From contig NZ_JAHBGD010000005.1 of NCBI RefSeq assembly GCF_018390605.1, positions 62,001-126,000 on the forward strand: a stretch of 64,000 bases of DNA. Reading direction: 5' to 3'. The notes below the pieces were generated by a model that did not search any database, had not been told where the DNA came from, and was given only the letters and a program-made list of their open reading frames with translations. This document shows positions 21,426-30,288 of this stretch, one piece after another. Numbering within the stretch: position 1 is the first letter of the stretch; every line of letters begins with the position of its first letter. The stretch is from Ancylobacter defluvii. GTDB lineage: Bacteria; Pseudomonadota; Alphaproteobacteria; Rhizobiales; Xanthobacteraceae. The position numbers and the translations under genes were made by a program.

Positions 21426-23063
21426 TCAGTCCTCGGACGCGGTCTCGAAGGCGGCTTCCGCGAGATCCGTCTCGCGAAGCAGTTTGCGCGCGATATCGCT
21501 CGATATGCGATGGCTGCGCACCAGGCCGACGATGGCGGCGCTTTCGGCTCTCAGGGCCAGCACGTGCAGCCTCTCCTCCGCATGCAGCGCATCTTCTTCC
21601 TGCGCGCCGCGAACTTCCGGCTGAAGCTGTGCCAGACGATGCTGGTAGTAGTCGGCGACCAGGGCGACCGCCGCGAGGCGGCGGCCTTCCTCCGGTCCCT
21701 GCGGCTCTCCGGCTCGCCCCAGTGCGGCAATGGCCGCTTTGGCCGCCTCGATGCGAGCCATGCGCTCCTGCTGGTCCTGTCTAGGCTCCTGCGGCAAGGG
21801 GACACCCTTCAACAGCCGCGGCAAACCGACATTGGCCAGGATGAGCGAGCCCAGGATCACCCCGGCCGCGATGAGAATGGCAAGATCGCGTGAGGGAAAA
21901 GCCGATCCGTCAGGCAAGAACAGCGGCAGGCTGAGAGCGCCTGCGAGCGTGACGGTGCCCCGAACGCCCGCCACCGACATGGCGAGGACCAGTCGGCCGT
22001 TGGGCAGCCGTTGGCCGTGGGCGAACTCCTTGTTGAGCCGTAGCCAGATGAAAACCGAGATCCAGACCCAGATGAAACGCAGCACCGCCAATGCGGCGAT
22101 AACCGCCAGCACATAGATGGCCAGCCAGCCGAGACCCGCATGGCCGCTCTCGGCGGCGCCGGCGTCGACCCGTGCCATGATGCCGGGCAACTGCTCGCCG
22201 AGCAGCAGGAAGATGGCGCCGTTGAGTGCGAATTGCAGCGTCTCCCACACCGCGTTGCGACGGATACGCGTTACGGCGAGCGCTTGGCCGCTCACCTCGA
22301 TCCAGCTCATCATCATGCCGGCGGCCACCGCCGCCAGTACCGGCGAACAGCCGATGGCATCGGCCAGGACATAGGCGCCGTAGGGATTGAGGAGGCTGAT
22401 GAGGATTTGGGAAGAGGTGTTCTCTCCCAGGCGCGCCACCACCCAGAGCTTGACCGAAGCGATCGCCCAGCTGAAAGCAAGGCCGAGCGCCACGCCGCCG
22501 ACCGCTGCCCAGGCCAGCCCACCCAGGGAAGGCCAGAAGGGAAAGGTGCCGGTCATCATCACCGCCACGGCGAGGCGCAGGCAAACGAGGCCGGAAGCGT
22601 CGTTGAACAGGGCCTCACCTTCGAGAATGCGCAGGAGCCGACGCGGGATCGGCACGTGCGTCACCATGGCGGTGGCCGCCACGACGTCCGTGGGCGACAG
22701 TACCGCCGCCAGAGCGAAGCAGACCGGGAGCGGCATGGCGGGCAGGATCGCATGCAGCATGAGCCCGACCCCGAGCACGGTGAAGAAGACGAGGCCGAAA
22801 GCCAGCGACAGCACGATCGCAGCATTGTCCTGAAGGTCGCGCTTGGGCACGCGCCAGCCGTCGAGGAACAGAAGCGGCGGCAGGAACAGCAGGAAGAAGA
22901 GCTCCGGTTGCAGCGTTACGCCGAAATTGGTGGTGAGGCCGATGACGGCGCCAGCAGCGATCTGGATCAGCGGCGGCGCGATCCGGCCGCCTGCCGCGGC
23001 GGCGATCCAATGGGTGGCGACGACCCCGACGAGAAGGACGAGGATGATCCAGAGCAGGTTCAT
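21426..23063 (-). CDS. Na+/H+ antiporter, CPA1 family
   Basis: A 545-residue inner-membrane cation/proton antiporter. About twelve hydrophobic segments fill residues 1-410, including LSPTDVVAATAM and EGEALFNDASGLV, both diagnostic for the CPA1/NhaP group. The charged C-terminal 120 residues form a cytoplasmic tail with coiled-coil character (EPRQDQQERMARIEAAKAAI), typical of the bacterial Na+/H+ antiporter form. It probably exports Na+ or K+ in exchange for protons for pH and salt homeostasis. The gene is monocistronic. Confidence 0.92.
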   Translation of the reverse strand: MNLLWIILVLLVGVVATHWIAAAAGGRIAPPLIQIAAGAVIGLTTNFGVTLQPELFFLLFLPPLLFLDGWRVPKRDLQDNAAIVLSLAFGLVFFTVLGVGLMLHAILPAMPLPVCFALAAVLSPTDVVAATAMVTHVPIPRRLLRILEGEALFNDASGLVCLRLAVAVMMTGTFPFWPSLGGLAWAAVGGVALGLAFSWAIASVKLWVVARLGENTSSQILISLLNPYGAYVLADAIGCSPVLAAVAAGMMMSWIEVSGQALAVTRIRRNAVWETLQFALNGAIFLLLGEQLPGIMARVDAGAAESGHAGLGWLAIYVLAVIAALAVLRFIWVWISVFIWLRLNKEFAHGQRLPNGRLVLAMSVAGVRGTVTLAGALSLPLFLPDGSAFPSRDLAILIAAGVILGSLILANVGLPRLLKGVPLPQEPRQDQQERMARIEAAKAAIAALGRAGEPQGPEEGRRLAAVALVADYYQHRLAQLQPEVRGAQEEDALHAEERLHVLALRAESAAIVGLVRSHRISSDIARKLLRETDLAEAAFETASED

Positions 23064-23475
23064 GCGGTCTCACCGGGATAGCTGCGGAGAAGCGACGAGG
23101 CCGGATGCGTCATCCCGAAGGGGAGGGGGAGGGCGGGGGAGCAGAACGACGATTCAGGCTAACGCCGCCCAGCATGGTGCTATGGAGCGCCGCGTTCTTC
23201 CCGATCCACATTGCCGATGCGGATTCGACCGGCGAGGTGCGCGCCACCGGCCGGCAGCGCGGGTGTGCAGCGGGCGCGGGTGATCGTCCGCGATGGCCCT
23301 GCGATATCGCCACCGGTTTGTCGTGCAGGCGCCTTCTGTGCGTCCGCGTCGCCGATCGGGACAGAAAAAGACCGCCGGCCCGTTAGCTGGTGCATCGCGA
23401 AGGGCCGGATGGTGGAAGGAAAATGGGCGGCGCTGCTTGCGAGACTGCCTCGGTGCCGCCCGGTCTTGCCGCCTT
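23064..23475. other. intergenic, nothing recognised
   Basis: This gap lies between the antiporter promoter region and the 3' end of the metal-importer operon. Open frames on both strands are arginine-rich chance frames. I saw no clear terminator hairpin with a U-run, repeat or RNA gene. Confidence 0.35.
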
Positions 23476-24321
23476 TCAAGCAGGGTCGCTGGTTTCGATC
23501 CGTCTGATCGCCAGAGAAGAACGAATGAAGGCAGCAACGAAGACGATGCTCATCAGCAGCACGATGGTCGGGGCCGGTGCGCTATCGAGAAAGAAGGACA
23601 GGTAGACGCCGAGCAGCGAGGCGCTGACGGCGATCGCCACCGACAGCGCCAGCATCGCGCCGAAGCTGCGGGCGAGCAGGAAGGCGATGGCGCCCGGCGC
23701 TATCAGCATGGCGATGGCAAGGATCAGTCCGACCGCCTTCAGCGCGCCGACGATGGTGAGCGAGATCAGGCAGAGCAGTCCGTAATGCAGCAACCCGACG
23801 CGCAGGCCGACCGCCTGCGCCTGTGTCGGGTCGAAGGCGTGCAGCAGGAAGTCTTTCCACTTCACCCCGATGATGCCGGCGACCACGGCGGCGATCAGCG
23901 CGGTTTCGCCAATGTCCCGCCAGGTGACGCCGAGCATGTCGCCGAACAGGATATGGTCGAGATGTACTTCGGACTGGATCTTGACGTAGAGCACCAGCCC
24001 GACGCCGAACATGCCGGAGAACACGATGCCCATCACCGTGTCCTGCTTGATGCGGCTGTTGTCCTTCAGGAAGCCCGTCGCCACCGCGCAGAACATGCCG
24101 GCGGCGAAGGCGCCGATCGCATAGGGCAGGCCGACAATGTAGGCCAGCACCACGCCGGGAAATACCGCGTGGGAGATGGCGTCACCCATCAGCGACCAGC
24201 CCTTGAGCACCAGGAAGCAGGAGAGCAGCGCCATCGGGACGGCCACCAGCCCGGAGATGACCAGCGCATTGACCATGAACTCGAATTGGAACGGCGCGAG
24301 CAGCGTGTCGATCATGGTCAC
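23476..24321 (-). CDS. sitD: Mn/Fe ABC transporter permease, SitD-like
   Basis: This 281-residue integral membrane protein of the ABC-3 (zinc/manganese/iron) permease family has about eight hydrophobic segments and the family block GDAISHAVFPGVVLAYIVGL near residues 45-65. It is the last gene of the operon and overlaps sitC by 4 bp. With SitC it should form the membrane channel for divalent metal import, as in SitABCD, YfeABCD and MntABCD systems. Confidence 0.9.
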   Translation of the reverse strand: MTMIDTLLAPFQFEFMVNALVISGLVAVPMALLSCFLVLKGWSLMGDAISHAVFPGVVLAYIVGLPYAIGAFAAGMFCAVATGFLKDNSRIKQDTVMGIVFSGMFGVGLVLYVKIQSEVHLDHILFGDMLGVTWRDIGETALIAAVVAGIIGVKWKDFLLHAFDPTQAQAVGLRVGLLHYGLLCLISLTIVGALKAVGLILAIAMLIAPGAIAFLLARSFGAMLALSVAIAVSASLLGVYLSFFLDSAPAPTIVLLMSIVFVAAFIRSSLAIRRIETSDPA

Positions 24322-25178
24322 AGCCCTGCCTTGAGTGCCTGCGCCGTCCGCCGTCGCGCCGCCAGCAGGCCGTGCTTGGGCGCGAAGACGAAGGCGATGA
24401 GGAAGATCAGCGTCTGCAGCACGACGATGATGCCGCCGGTGGCGCCGTCGAGGAAATAGCTCGCATAGGCGCCGATGAAGCTCGTCACCGCGCCGATGGC
24501 GACGGCGATGGTCAACAGGCGCGGGAAGCGGTCGGCGAGCAGATAGGCGGTGGCGCCGGGCGTCACCACCAGGCAGATGACCAGGAAGGCGCCCACCGTC
24601 TGCAGCGCGGCGACCGTGCAGGCCGACAGCAGGGTGAAGAACAGCACCTTGAGCGCCGTGGGTTTGAGGCCGATCGAACGCGCATGCGCCTCGTCAAAGA
24701 ATACGGCCATCAGGTCCCTCCACTTCACCAGCAGGATCGCCAGCGAGACGAAGCCGATCAGCGCGAGTTGCAGCGTGTCCTCCGGCGTGATGGCAAGGAT
24801 GTTGCCGAGCACGATGGTCTGGATGTTCACCGAGGTCGGCGACAGCGACACCATGAACAGGCCGAGCCCGAAGAAGGAGGAGAAGATCAGCCCGATGATG
24901 GCGTCCTCCTTCAGCTTCGTGCGCTGGCTGAGGAACAGCATGGCCGCCGCGGCGAGCCCGCCGGAGAAGAAGGCGCCGATGGCGAAGGGCAGGCCGAGCA
25001 TGTAGGCGCCGGCGACGCCCGGCACGATGGCATGCGAGAGCGCATCGCCGATCAGCGACCAGCCCTTGAGCATCAGGTAGCAGGACAGGAAGGCGCAGAC
25101 CGCCCCGACCAGCGCCGAGACCCACATGGCGCTGCGCATATATTCGTAGCCGAAGGGCTCGGCGAGCAACTCGATCAC
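24318..25178 (-). CDS. sitC: Mn/Fe ABC transporter permease, SitC-like
   Basis: A 286-residue ABC-3 family permease similar to its neighbour, with [20 protein letters not shown] as the matching block and eight or so membrane segments. Its start overlaps the ATPase gene's end by 4 bp and its end overlaps sitD by 4 bp, implying translational coupling. Two distinct permease genes are the hallmark of Sit/Yfe-type manganese and iron importers rather than ZnuABC, which has one. Confidence 0.9.
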   Translation of the reverse strand: MIELLAEPFGYEYMRSAMWVSALVGAVCAFLSCYLMLKGWSLIGDALSHAIVPGVAGAYMLGLPFAIGAFFSGGLAAAAMLFLSQRTKLKEDAIIGLIFSSFFGLGLFMVSLSPTSVNIQTIVLGNILAITPEDTLQLALIGFVSLAILLVKWRDLMAVFFDEAHARSIGLKPTALKVLFFTLLSACTVAALQTVGAFLVICLVVTPGATAYLLADRFPRLLTIAVAIGAVTSFIGAYASYFLDGATGGIIVVLQTLIFLIAFVFAPKHGLLAARRRTAQALKAGL

Positions 25179-26077
25179 GAAGCGTCCTCCGTGGTGCGCG
25201 GCTGGCGCTCGCCCTTCTCGCCATAGAACACCAGCGGGCGCTCGTCGTCGGTCAGCACGGCGAGCTGGCGCCGGTCGTCATCGGCGTGCAATCCGGCGGC
25301 GCCGAGCACGAAATGGCGCAACACGCCGCCGAAAGTCTTTTCCAGATTGGCCTCGGTGAAGGTCTCGACTGTGAGGCCATGGGCGAGCACGGTGCCCTTG
25401 ATCAGCACGGTCCGGTCGCAGAATTCCGGCACGCTGCCGAGATTATGGGTGGAGACCAGCATGACCCGGCCTTCCTCGCGCAGCGCCTTGAGCAGCGCGA
25501 TGATCGCACCCTCCGTCTTCACGTCGACGCCGGTGAAGGGTTCGTCGAGCAGGATCACCCGCGCATCCTGCGCCAGTGCGCGGGCGAGGAAGACGCGCTT
25601 CTTCTGTCCGCCGGAGAGCTCGCCGATCTGCCGCTTGCGGAACTCGTCCATGCCGACGCGGGCGAGCGCGTCGGTCACCGCCTGCCGATCGGCGGCGCGG
25701 GGGATGCGCATCAGGCCCATATGGCCGTAGCGCCCCATCATCACCACGTCTTCGACCAATACCGGGAAGTTCCAGTCGACCTCCTCCGCCTGCGGCACAT
25801 AGGAGACAAGATTGCGCCGCAGTGCCTCGTCGACGCCGAGGCCCAGCAGCGAGATATCGCCCGCCGCCACGCGCACGAAGCCCATGATGGCCTTGAACAG
25901 CGTCGATTTGCCCGAGCCGTTCACCCCGACCAGCGCCGTGATGGTGCCGGTCGGGATCGAGAAGCTGGCAGCCCGTAGCGCAGTGTGGCCGTTGCGATAG
26001 GTGACGGTGACGTTGCTGACGTCGATGCCCACGCCGGTGCTGATCGCGCCTGCTGGTGCCACAGGTCGCGCGTTCAT
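25175..26077 (-). CDS. sitB: Mn/Fe ABC transporter ATP-binding protein, SitB-like
   Basis: A 300-residue ABC ATPase: Walker [10 protein letters not shown], signature [15 protein letters not shown], Walker [11 protein letters not shown] and the His loop STHNLG. The tail after about residue 250 is longer than usual and of unknown role. The start at 26077 overlaps the binding-protein gene by 4 bp, which fixes it as MNARPV. It powers metal import with the two downstream permeases. Confidence 0.93.
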   Translation of the reverse strand: MNARPVAPAGAISTGVGIDVSNVTVTYRNGHTALRAASFSIPTGTITALVGVNGSGKSTLFKAIMGFVRVAAGDISLLGLGVDEALRRNLVSYVPQAEEVDWNFPVLVEDVVMMGRYGHMGLMRIPRAADRQAVTDALARVGMDEFRKRQIGELSGGQKKRVFLARALAQDARVILLDEPFTGVDVKTEGAIIALLKALREEGRVMLVSTHNLGSVPEFCDRTVLIKGTVLAHGLTVETFTEANLEKTFGGVLRHFVLGAAGLHADDDRRQLAVLTDDERPLVFYGEKGERQPRTTEDAS

Positions 26078-27006
26078 TGCGACAACCCTTCGGCCAGTCC
26101 CTTTTCCAGCGTGCCGGTGGTCACGGCGAGCAGGTCGATATAGGTCGGCACCGGGCCGTCGGCTTCGCTCAGCGAGTCGACATAGAGCACGCCGCCATAA
26201 TGCGCGCCGGTCTCGCGGGCCACCTGCCGCGCCGGCTTGTCGGAGACCGTGCTCTCGCTGAACACGGCGGGGATGTGGTTCCTGCGCACGGAATCGATCA
26301 CCTTGCGCACCTGCTGCGGCGTGCCCTGCTGGTCGGCGTTGATCGGCCAGAGATAGAGCTCCTTCAGCCCGAAATCGCGGGCGAGATAGGAGAAGGCGCC
26401 CTCGCTCGACACCAGCCAGCGCTTGTCCGCCGGGATGGTGTCGAGCTTCGCCCGGATCGGCGCCACCGCCGCCTCGATCTTCGTCTTGTAGGCCGCCGCA
26501 TTGGCCTCGTAGGTCGCGGCATTGGCCGGATCGTACTTCACGAAGGCGTCGCGGATGTTGTCGACATAGATCAGCGCGTTCTGCGGCGACATCCACGCAT
26601 GCGGGTTCGGCTTGCCGCTATAGGGGCCCTCGAGGATGCCCATCGGCTCGACGCCGGTGGAAACGACGACGCCGGGTACGCCCTTCAGGTTATGGAAGAA
26701 TTTCTCGAACCACAGTTCGAGGTTCAGCCCGTTCCACAGGATGAGCTGGGCGCCCTGCGCGCGCTGAATGTCGCCGGGTGTCGGCGCATAGTTATGGATC
26801 TCGGCACCGGGCTTGGTGATCGACTCCACCACGGCGGCATCGCCCGCCACGTTGCGTGCCATGTCGGCAATGACGGTAAAGGTCGTCACCGCCTTGAATT
26901 TCGGCGTCGCCCCCTCCTGTGCCGAAGCACCGGCAAATCCCGCCATGCCGATGAAACCGGCCGCCACCAGGCCCGCCAGAACCACGCGCCTCGATCCATC
27001 GAGCAT
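26074..27006 (-). CDS. sitA: Mn/Fe periplasmic binding protein, SitA-like
   Basis: A 310-residue cluster-A-I (cluster 9) metal-binding protein with an N-terminal signal peptide (cleavage near AGASAQ). The four metal ligands expected for the Mn/Fe branch are visible: H71 ([11 protein letters not shown]), H136 (NPHAWMSP), E202 (SEGAFSYLA) and D277 ([11 protein letters not shown]). It lacks the long His-rich loop of ZnuA, which favours manganese or iron over zinc. The ATG at 27006 follows AGGAGACGGG. Two operator-like repeats lie 14 and 65 bp upstream. Confidence 0.93.
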   Translation of the reverse strand: MLDGSRRVVLAGLVAAGFIGMAGFAGASAQEGATPKFKAVTTFTVIADMARNVAGDAAVVESITKPGAEIHNYAPTPGDIQRAQGAQLILWNGLNLELWFEKFFHNLKGVPGVVVSTGVEPMGILEGPYSGKPNPHAWMSPQNALIYVDNIRDAFVKYDPANAATYEANAAAYKTKIEAAVAPIRAKLDTIPADKRWLVSSEGAFSYLARDFGLKELYLWPINADQQGTPQQVRKVIDSVRRNHIPAVFSESTVSDKPARQVARETGAHYGGVLYVDSLSEADGPVPTYIDLLAVTTGTLEKGLAEGLSQ

Positions 27007-27019
27007 CCCCGTCTCCTTT

Positions 27020-27034
27020 TGCGAATGATTTGCA
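27020..27034. promoter_or_regulatory. Mur/Fur-type operator, proximal copy
   Basis: TGCGAATGATTTGCA is an imperfect 7-1-7 inverted repeat (TGCGAAT against TGCAAAT), the form bound by Fur-family regulators. It resembles rhizobial Mur (manganese-responsive) boxes in front of sit operons. It lies 14 bp ahead of the sitA start, overlapping the leader, so binding should block transcription. Confidence 0.8.
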
Positions 27035-27070
27035 GGAGCATCTTACGCAGAGTTATCACCTGTGTGCAAC

Positions 27071-27085
27071 TGCGAATGATTTGCA
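27071..27085. promoter_or_regulatory. Mur/Fur-type operator, distal copy
   Basis: An exact second copy of TGCGAATGATTTGCA in the same orientation. It begins 51 bp from the first, close to five helical turns, so two dimers would sit on the same face of the DNA. Such paired sites are known for Mur at sitA promoters. Confidence 0.8.
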
Positions 27086-27379
27086 TGACAGGGGGGAAGC
27101 GTCCCCCCATGGACAGCTGAAGATCCTGACCGCGGCAGTGCACTCGGGCCAGGCGGGGGAGAGCGCATGGCGCCGGCTCGGCTTGGGTCAGGTGTCCGGC
27201 TGAATCGCGCGGCGGCGTCACAGGCAGGGCGGGCTTCCATCAGCCTGACGGTCCTCGCGGAACGGATGCACCCTCTTTCGACATCGTCCCTCGAAGGACG
27301 GGTTCATCCCTGCGCGGTATCGGCTTCCTCCCTACGCGCGGATGCGATAAATCCTGTCGAACGGGCTGGATCGAGGGCC

Positions 27380-28759
27380 ATGAAGGATGCGGCAGGCGGC
27401 CGGGCGGCGAGCTTCGGCGAACGGGCGGAGCCGGCGGCCGAGGAGGTAGAGTTCATGCTCGCCCTTGCGGGGCTGTGCCGCCTTGCGCGCACAGCTTTCG
27501 ACGCGCCCGTGGCCTCGTTGTGCCTTTCGGATGGCCGCACCCATTGGATCGACCTTGATGCCGCGGTCGATCCGGCCGCCTGGGAGTTCGCTACATCGCT
27601 CGCTGGGCGCCCCGATGCCACCGGCGGGCCCATGGTGATCGAGGATGCCGCACGACATCCTGCCCACGCTGACCTTCCCCTTGTGAGCGGCGCGCCGGCG
27701 GTGCGCTTCCTCGCCAGCGCGCCCACCGATGCCGCCGGTTCCGGCCGGCTGGCGGTGTTCGATACGCAGGCGCGCGCGCCGAGCGTGGAGGCGGTTGCCC
27801 GGCTCGCCGCGCTTGGCACTCTCGCCGGCCAATGCCTCGCACTGGAACGGCGGGCGCGGGAGGCGGAGCAGCGCGAGGCGGAGTTTCGCCTGCTTGCCGA
27901 GACCTCGACCGACACTATCGTGCGCGGCAATCTCGACGGCATCCGCCTGTACATATCGCCCTCGGTGCGCTCGCTGCTCGGCTACGAGCCGGAGGAACTG
28001 GTCGGACGCCGGGCGATGGAGATTGTCCATCCCGACGATATCGCCGGCTTCGCTGCGCTCATGCAGCGCATCCGTGCCGGCCACCTCGACATCGGTGATA
28101 TCGAAGTGCGTCAGCGCCATCGCAACGGCGCCTGGGTCTGGATGGAGGCGTCGCTCCGCCTCACCTATGACCGCGCGACCGGCGCGCCCAATGGCTATGT
28201 CGCCTCGGTCCGCGGCATCGACCGGCGCAAGAACGAGGAGGCGCGGCTTGAGCATCTCGCCACTCATGACGCACTCACCGGTCTCGCCAACCGCGCGCTG
28301 CTTGGCGAACACCTGGTGCAGGCGACGGAGCGGCTGCGGCAGGGCGGACGGCGCTTCGCGGTGCTTTACATGGACATCGACCATTTCAAGCAGATCAATG
28401 ACGGCTTCGGGCACCGGGCCGGCGACGTGGTGCTGCGAGAGGTCGCTGCGCGCTTTCAGGCGGTGCTTGGTCCAGAAGACATCGTTGCGCGTCTCGGCGG
28501 CGACGAATTCGCCTTGATCCACACGCTGGAGGCCGACATTTCGGAGGCGGGCAGGCTGGCGTGGCGGCTGATTGCGGCGATGGCCGAGCCGGTCGCGTTC
28601 GCTGGCACGACGATCCCGCTGGGGCTCAGCATCGGCATCGCCATCGCACCGGATCGCGGGAGCGATGCCGATGCGCTGATCGCCAGCGCCGACCGCGCGC
28701 TCTATGAAGCGAAGCTGGCGGGACGCAACACCTTCCGCTTCGCTTCCGAGACTGTTTAG
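27380..28759 (+). CDS. diguanylate cyclase with GAF-like and PAS domains
   Basis: A 459-residue cytoplasmic protein. A GAF-like sensor spans about 25-160, a PAS domain about 165-285 (YISPSVRSLLGYEPEELVGR), and a GGDEF domain about 295-455 with the active-site loop RLGGDEFA at 371-378 and MDIDHFKQIND. It should make cyclic di-GMP from GTP. The product-inhibition I-site normally has Arg six-plus-three residues ahead of GGDEF; here that position is G364 (GPED), so feedback control at that site is absent. I start it at ATG 27380 rather than the upstream Met at 27167. Confidence 0.9.
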   Translation: MKDAAGGRAASFGERAEPAAEEVEFMLALAGLCRLARTAFDAPVASLCLSDGRTHWIDLDAAVDPAAWEFATSLAGRPDATGGPMVIEDAARHPAHADLPLVSGAPAVRFLASAPTDAAGSGRLAVFDTQARAPSVEAVARLAALGTLAGQCLALERRAREAEQREAEFRLLAETSTDTIVRGNLDGIRLYISPSVRSLLGYEPEELVGRRAMEIVHPDDIAGFAALMQRIRAGHLDIGDIEVRQRHRNGAWVWMEASLRLTYDRATGAPNGYVASVRGIDRRKNEEARLEHLATHDALTGLANRALLGEHLVQATERLRQGGRRFAVLYMDIDHFKQINDGFGHRAGDVVLREVAARFQAVLGPEDIVARLGGDEFALIHTLEADISEAGRLAWRLIAAMAEPVAFAGTTIPLGLSIGIAIAPDRGSDADALIASADRALYEAKLAGRNTFRFASETV

Positions 28760-28868
28760 CTCCGCAGCACCACATCGCCTGGGGACGTGGCATGACGGGA
28801 CGGATGGCGCTGACGCGTGGTCGAGCCTGCGAAGCGAAGCGGCGTGGATCGGCGGCGGTGCGTCGTAG

Positions 28869-29290
28869 GGGGCGCGGTGGCGGTTCTGGCTTCATGCGAC
28901 CACCGCGCTGACCTCGGTGGTGCTGATTGGCCTCGGCGCGCCGGTTGCATTGGCGCAACCAGCGAGCGGCAGCGGCGACGTATCGCGCGGTGCCGGCCCC
29001 GCCGCTGCCCGAATGGGATGCCGGTCCCATCCTGTCGTTCGGCGTGAACGGTGTTGGGGTGCTGGACATCGAGGAGGCGGCCGGCTGGTCAGCTCCTTCG
29101 ACGCTGTCGGCTTCGTCGGCACATATGTCGGCCGGAACATCGACGGGTCCGGGACGGTGACGGTCTCCGGCACCGATGCGAGCAGCCAGGGCTCGACCTG
29201 GGCGAATGCCGGGCTCCTTTCGATCGGACACTGTGGGACCGGCTCCCTTGCCTTGACAATTCGGGATCCGTGCGACGTCGTGCCATCCAT
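28869..29290 (+). pseudogene. autotransporter-type passenger, decayed N-terminal remnant
   Basis: One plus-strand frame begins after a stop with a signal-peptide-like segment, RFWLHATTALTSVVLIGLGA then PVALAQPAS. The sequence then makes sense in the next frame as LSFGVNGVGVLDIEEAA, and back in the first frame as FVGTYVGRNIDGSGTVTVSG and AGLLSIGHCGTGSLALTIRD. These Gly/Thr/Ser-rich strand motifs are typical of beta-strand-repeat autotransporter passengers. No start codon, no further repeats and no beta-barrel remain, and at least two frameshifts are needed. The rest of the gene has been lost. Confidence 0.5.
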
Positions 29291-29307
29291 CGAACTGGGA
29301 GGCAGCG

Positions 29308-29976
29308 ATGGCAGGCAAGGGAAAGTCGATACTGTTTTCGGAAATGACCCCCGGTCCTGACTTCGAAGCTGAGTTCAACTCCTGGTACGATACCGTGCAC
29401 ATTCCCGAGCGGATGGTGTGCCCCGGCTTCGTCAGCGGGCAGCGCTATCGTCGCCATGAGGGCTCCGGCTATCTGGCTGTCTACGAGATGGACGATCTCG
29501 GCGCGATGACTACGGCGGCCTACACCAAGGTGAAGACCCAGCCCTCCGAGCAAAGCGCGTGGATGCTGAAGAACGTCACCGGGTTCACCCGGTATCTCGC
29601 GAATGAAACCTCGGTGCGCGCCAAGGGCGACGTCGACGCCGCGGTGAATGCCCCGGTGCTCTACGCTGTCGCGTTCAACGTGCCGGCGGAGGCGGCCGCG
29701 GACTTCGACAGCTGGTACGAGCAGGACCATGTGCCTCTGCTGATGGAGGAGCCGAGGTGGCTCATGGTCCGGCGCCTGCGCGTCACGGACGGCGTGCCCG
29801 AGACCTACACGCACCTCGCATTGCACTATCTTGCAGACGCGGATGCCTTGAACTCGCCCGCCCGCGAGAAGGCGCATGAGACGCCGTGGCGCGCACGCCT
29901 TTCCCATGAGCCCTGGTTCAAGGGAACCTACACGGTGTTTGACCGAACCGGGCCGCGTCAGTTCGCGACAGCGTGA
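29308..29976 (+). CDS. dimeric alpha-beta barrel protein, two-repeat
   Basis: This 222-residue protein is made of two similar halves. Each has a strand, then a Phe-x-x-Trp-Tyr helix with an acidic/His motif (FNSWYDTVHIPERM near 28-41 and FDSWYEQDHVPLLM near 133-146). This is the pattern of ferredoxin-like dimeric barrel proteins such as EthD and related DUF families. Some members act in oxidation or degradation of aromatic compounds, but no activity can be assigned here. The start ATG at 29308 follows GGGAGGCAGC. Confidence 0.7.
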   Translation: MAGKGKSILFSEMTPGPDFEAEFNSWYDTVHIPERMVCPGFVSGQRYRRHEGSGYLAVYEMDDLGAMTTAAYTKVKTQPSEQSAWMLKNVTGFTRYLANETSVRAKGDVDAAVNAPVLYAVAFNVPAEAAADFDSWYEQDHVPLLMEEPRWLMVRRLRVTDGVPETYTHLALHYLADADALNSPAREKAHETPWRARLSHEPWFKGTYTVFDRTGPRQFATA

Positions 29977-30212
29977 CGGAGGGGCGCGCTTATCCTGTTG
30001 ATGTTGGGGATGATCTCGACGGCCGGCGCGATCTCGGCCGGCGCTCCGGGAGTCATGAAGCCGGTTTGCATGTCGATCACCAGATGTGCGGTCCGCTTGG
30101 GATCGATGCTCTCGAACAGGCGGAGCCGGCCGCGCCGCTGAAGAGCGATCTGCACGATGTCGTCTTCAAGCTTTAACTTGTGCATCTGGGCTTCAATGGC
30201 GTCGGCCATCAT
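29958..30212 (-). pseudogene. isochorismatase-family hydrolase, N-terminal fragment
   Basis: The 84-codon frame starts with about 35 family-like residues and then gives SIDPKRTAHLVIDMQTGFMT followed by PGAPAEIAPAVEIIPNINRI, the N-terminus of a cysteine hydrolase of the isochorismatase superfamily with the catalytic Asp in VIDMQ. Family members are about 190-230 aa; here the frame ends just after the first helix, so Lys and the nucleophilic Cys are missing. The stop lies within the 3' end of the convergent barrel-protein gene, which seems to have replaced the rest. Confidence 0.7.
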
Positions 30213-30288
30213 CTGCCAGGGTCCAAGCGGCGGCGACCGTGGGTTGGTCGGCCGTCGCTTGGCCTTGAGAAGCTACAGCATATGTCAG

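Noticed and set aside
25175-26596. 473-codon minus-strand frame suggesting an N-terminal extension on the SitB ATPase
   Set aside because: The extension is the binding-protein gene read in another frame; the ATPase starts at 26077.
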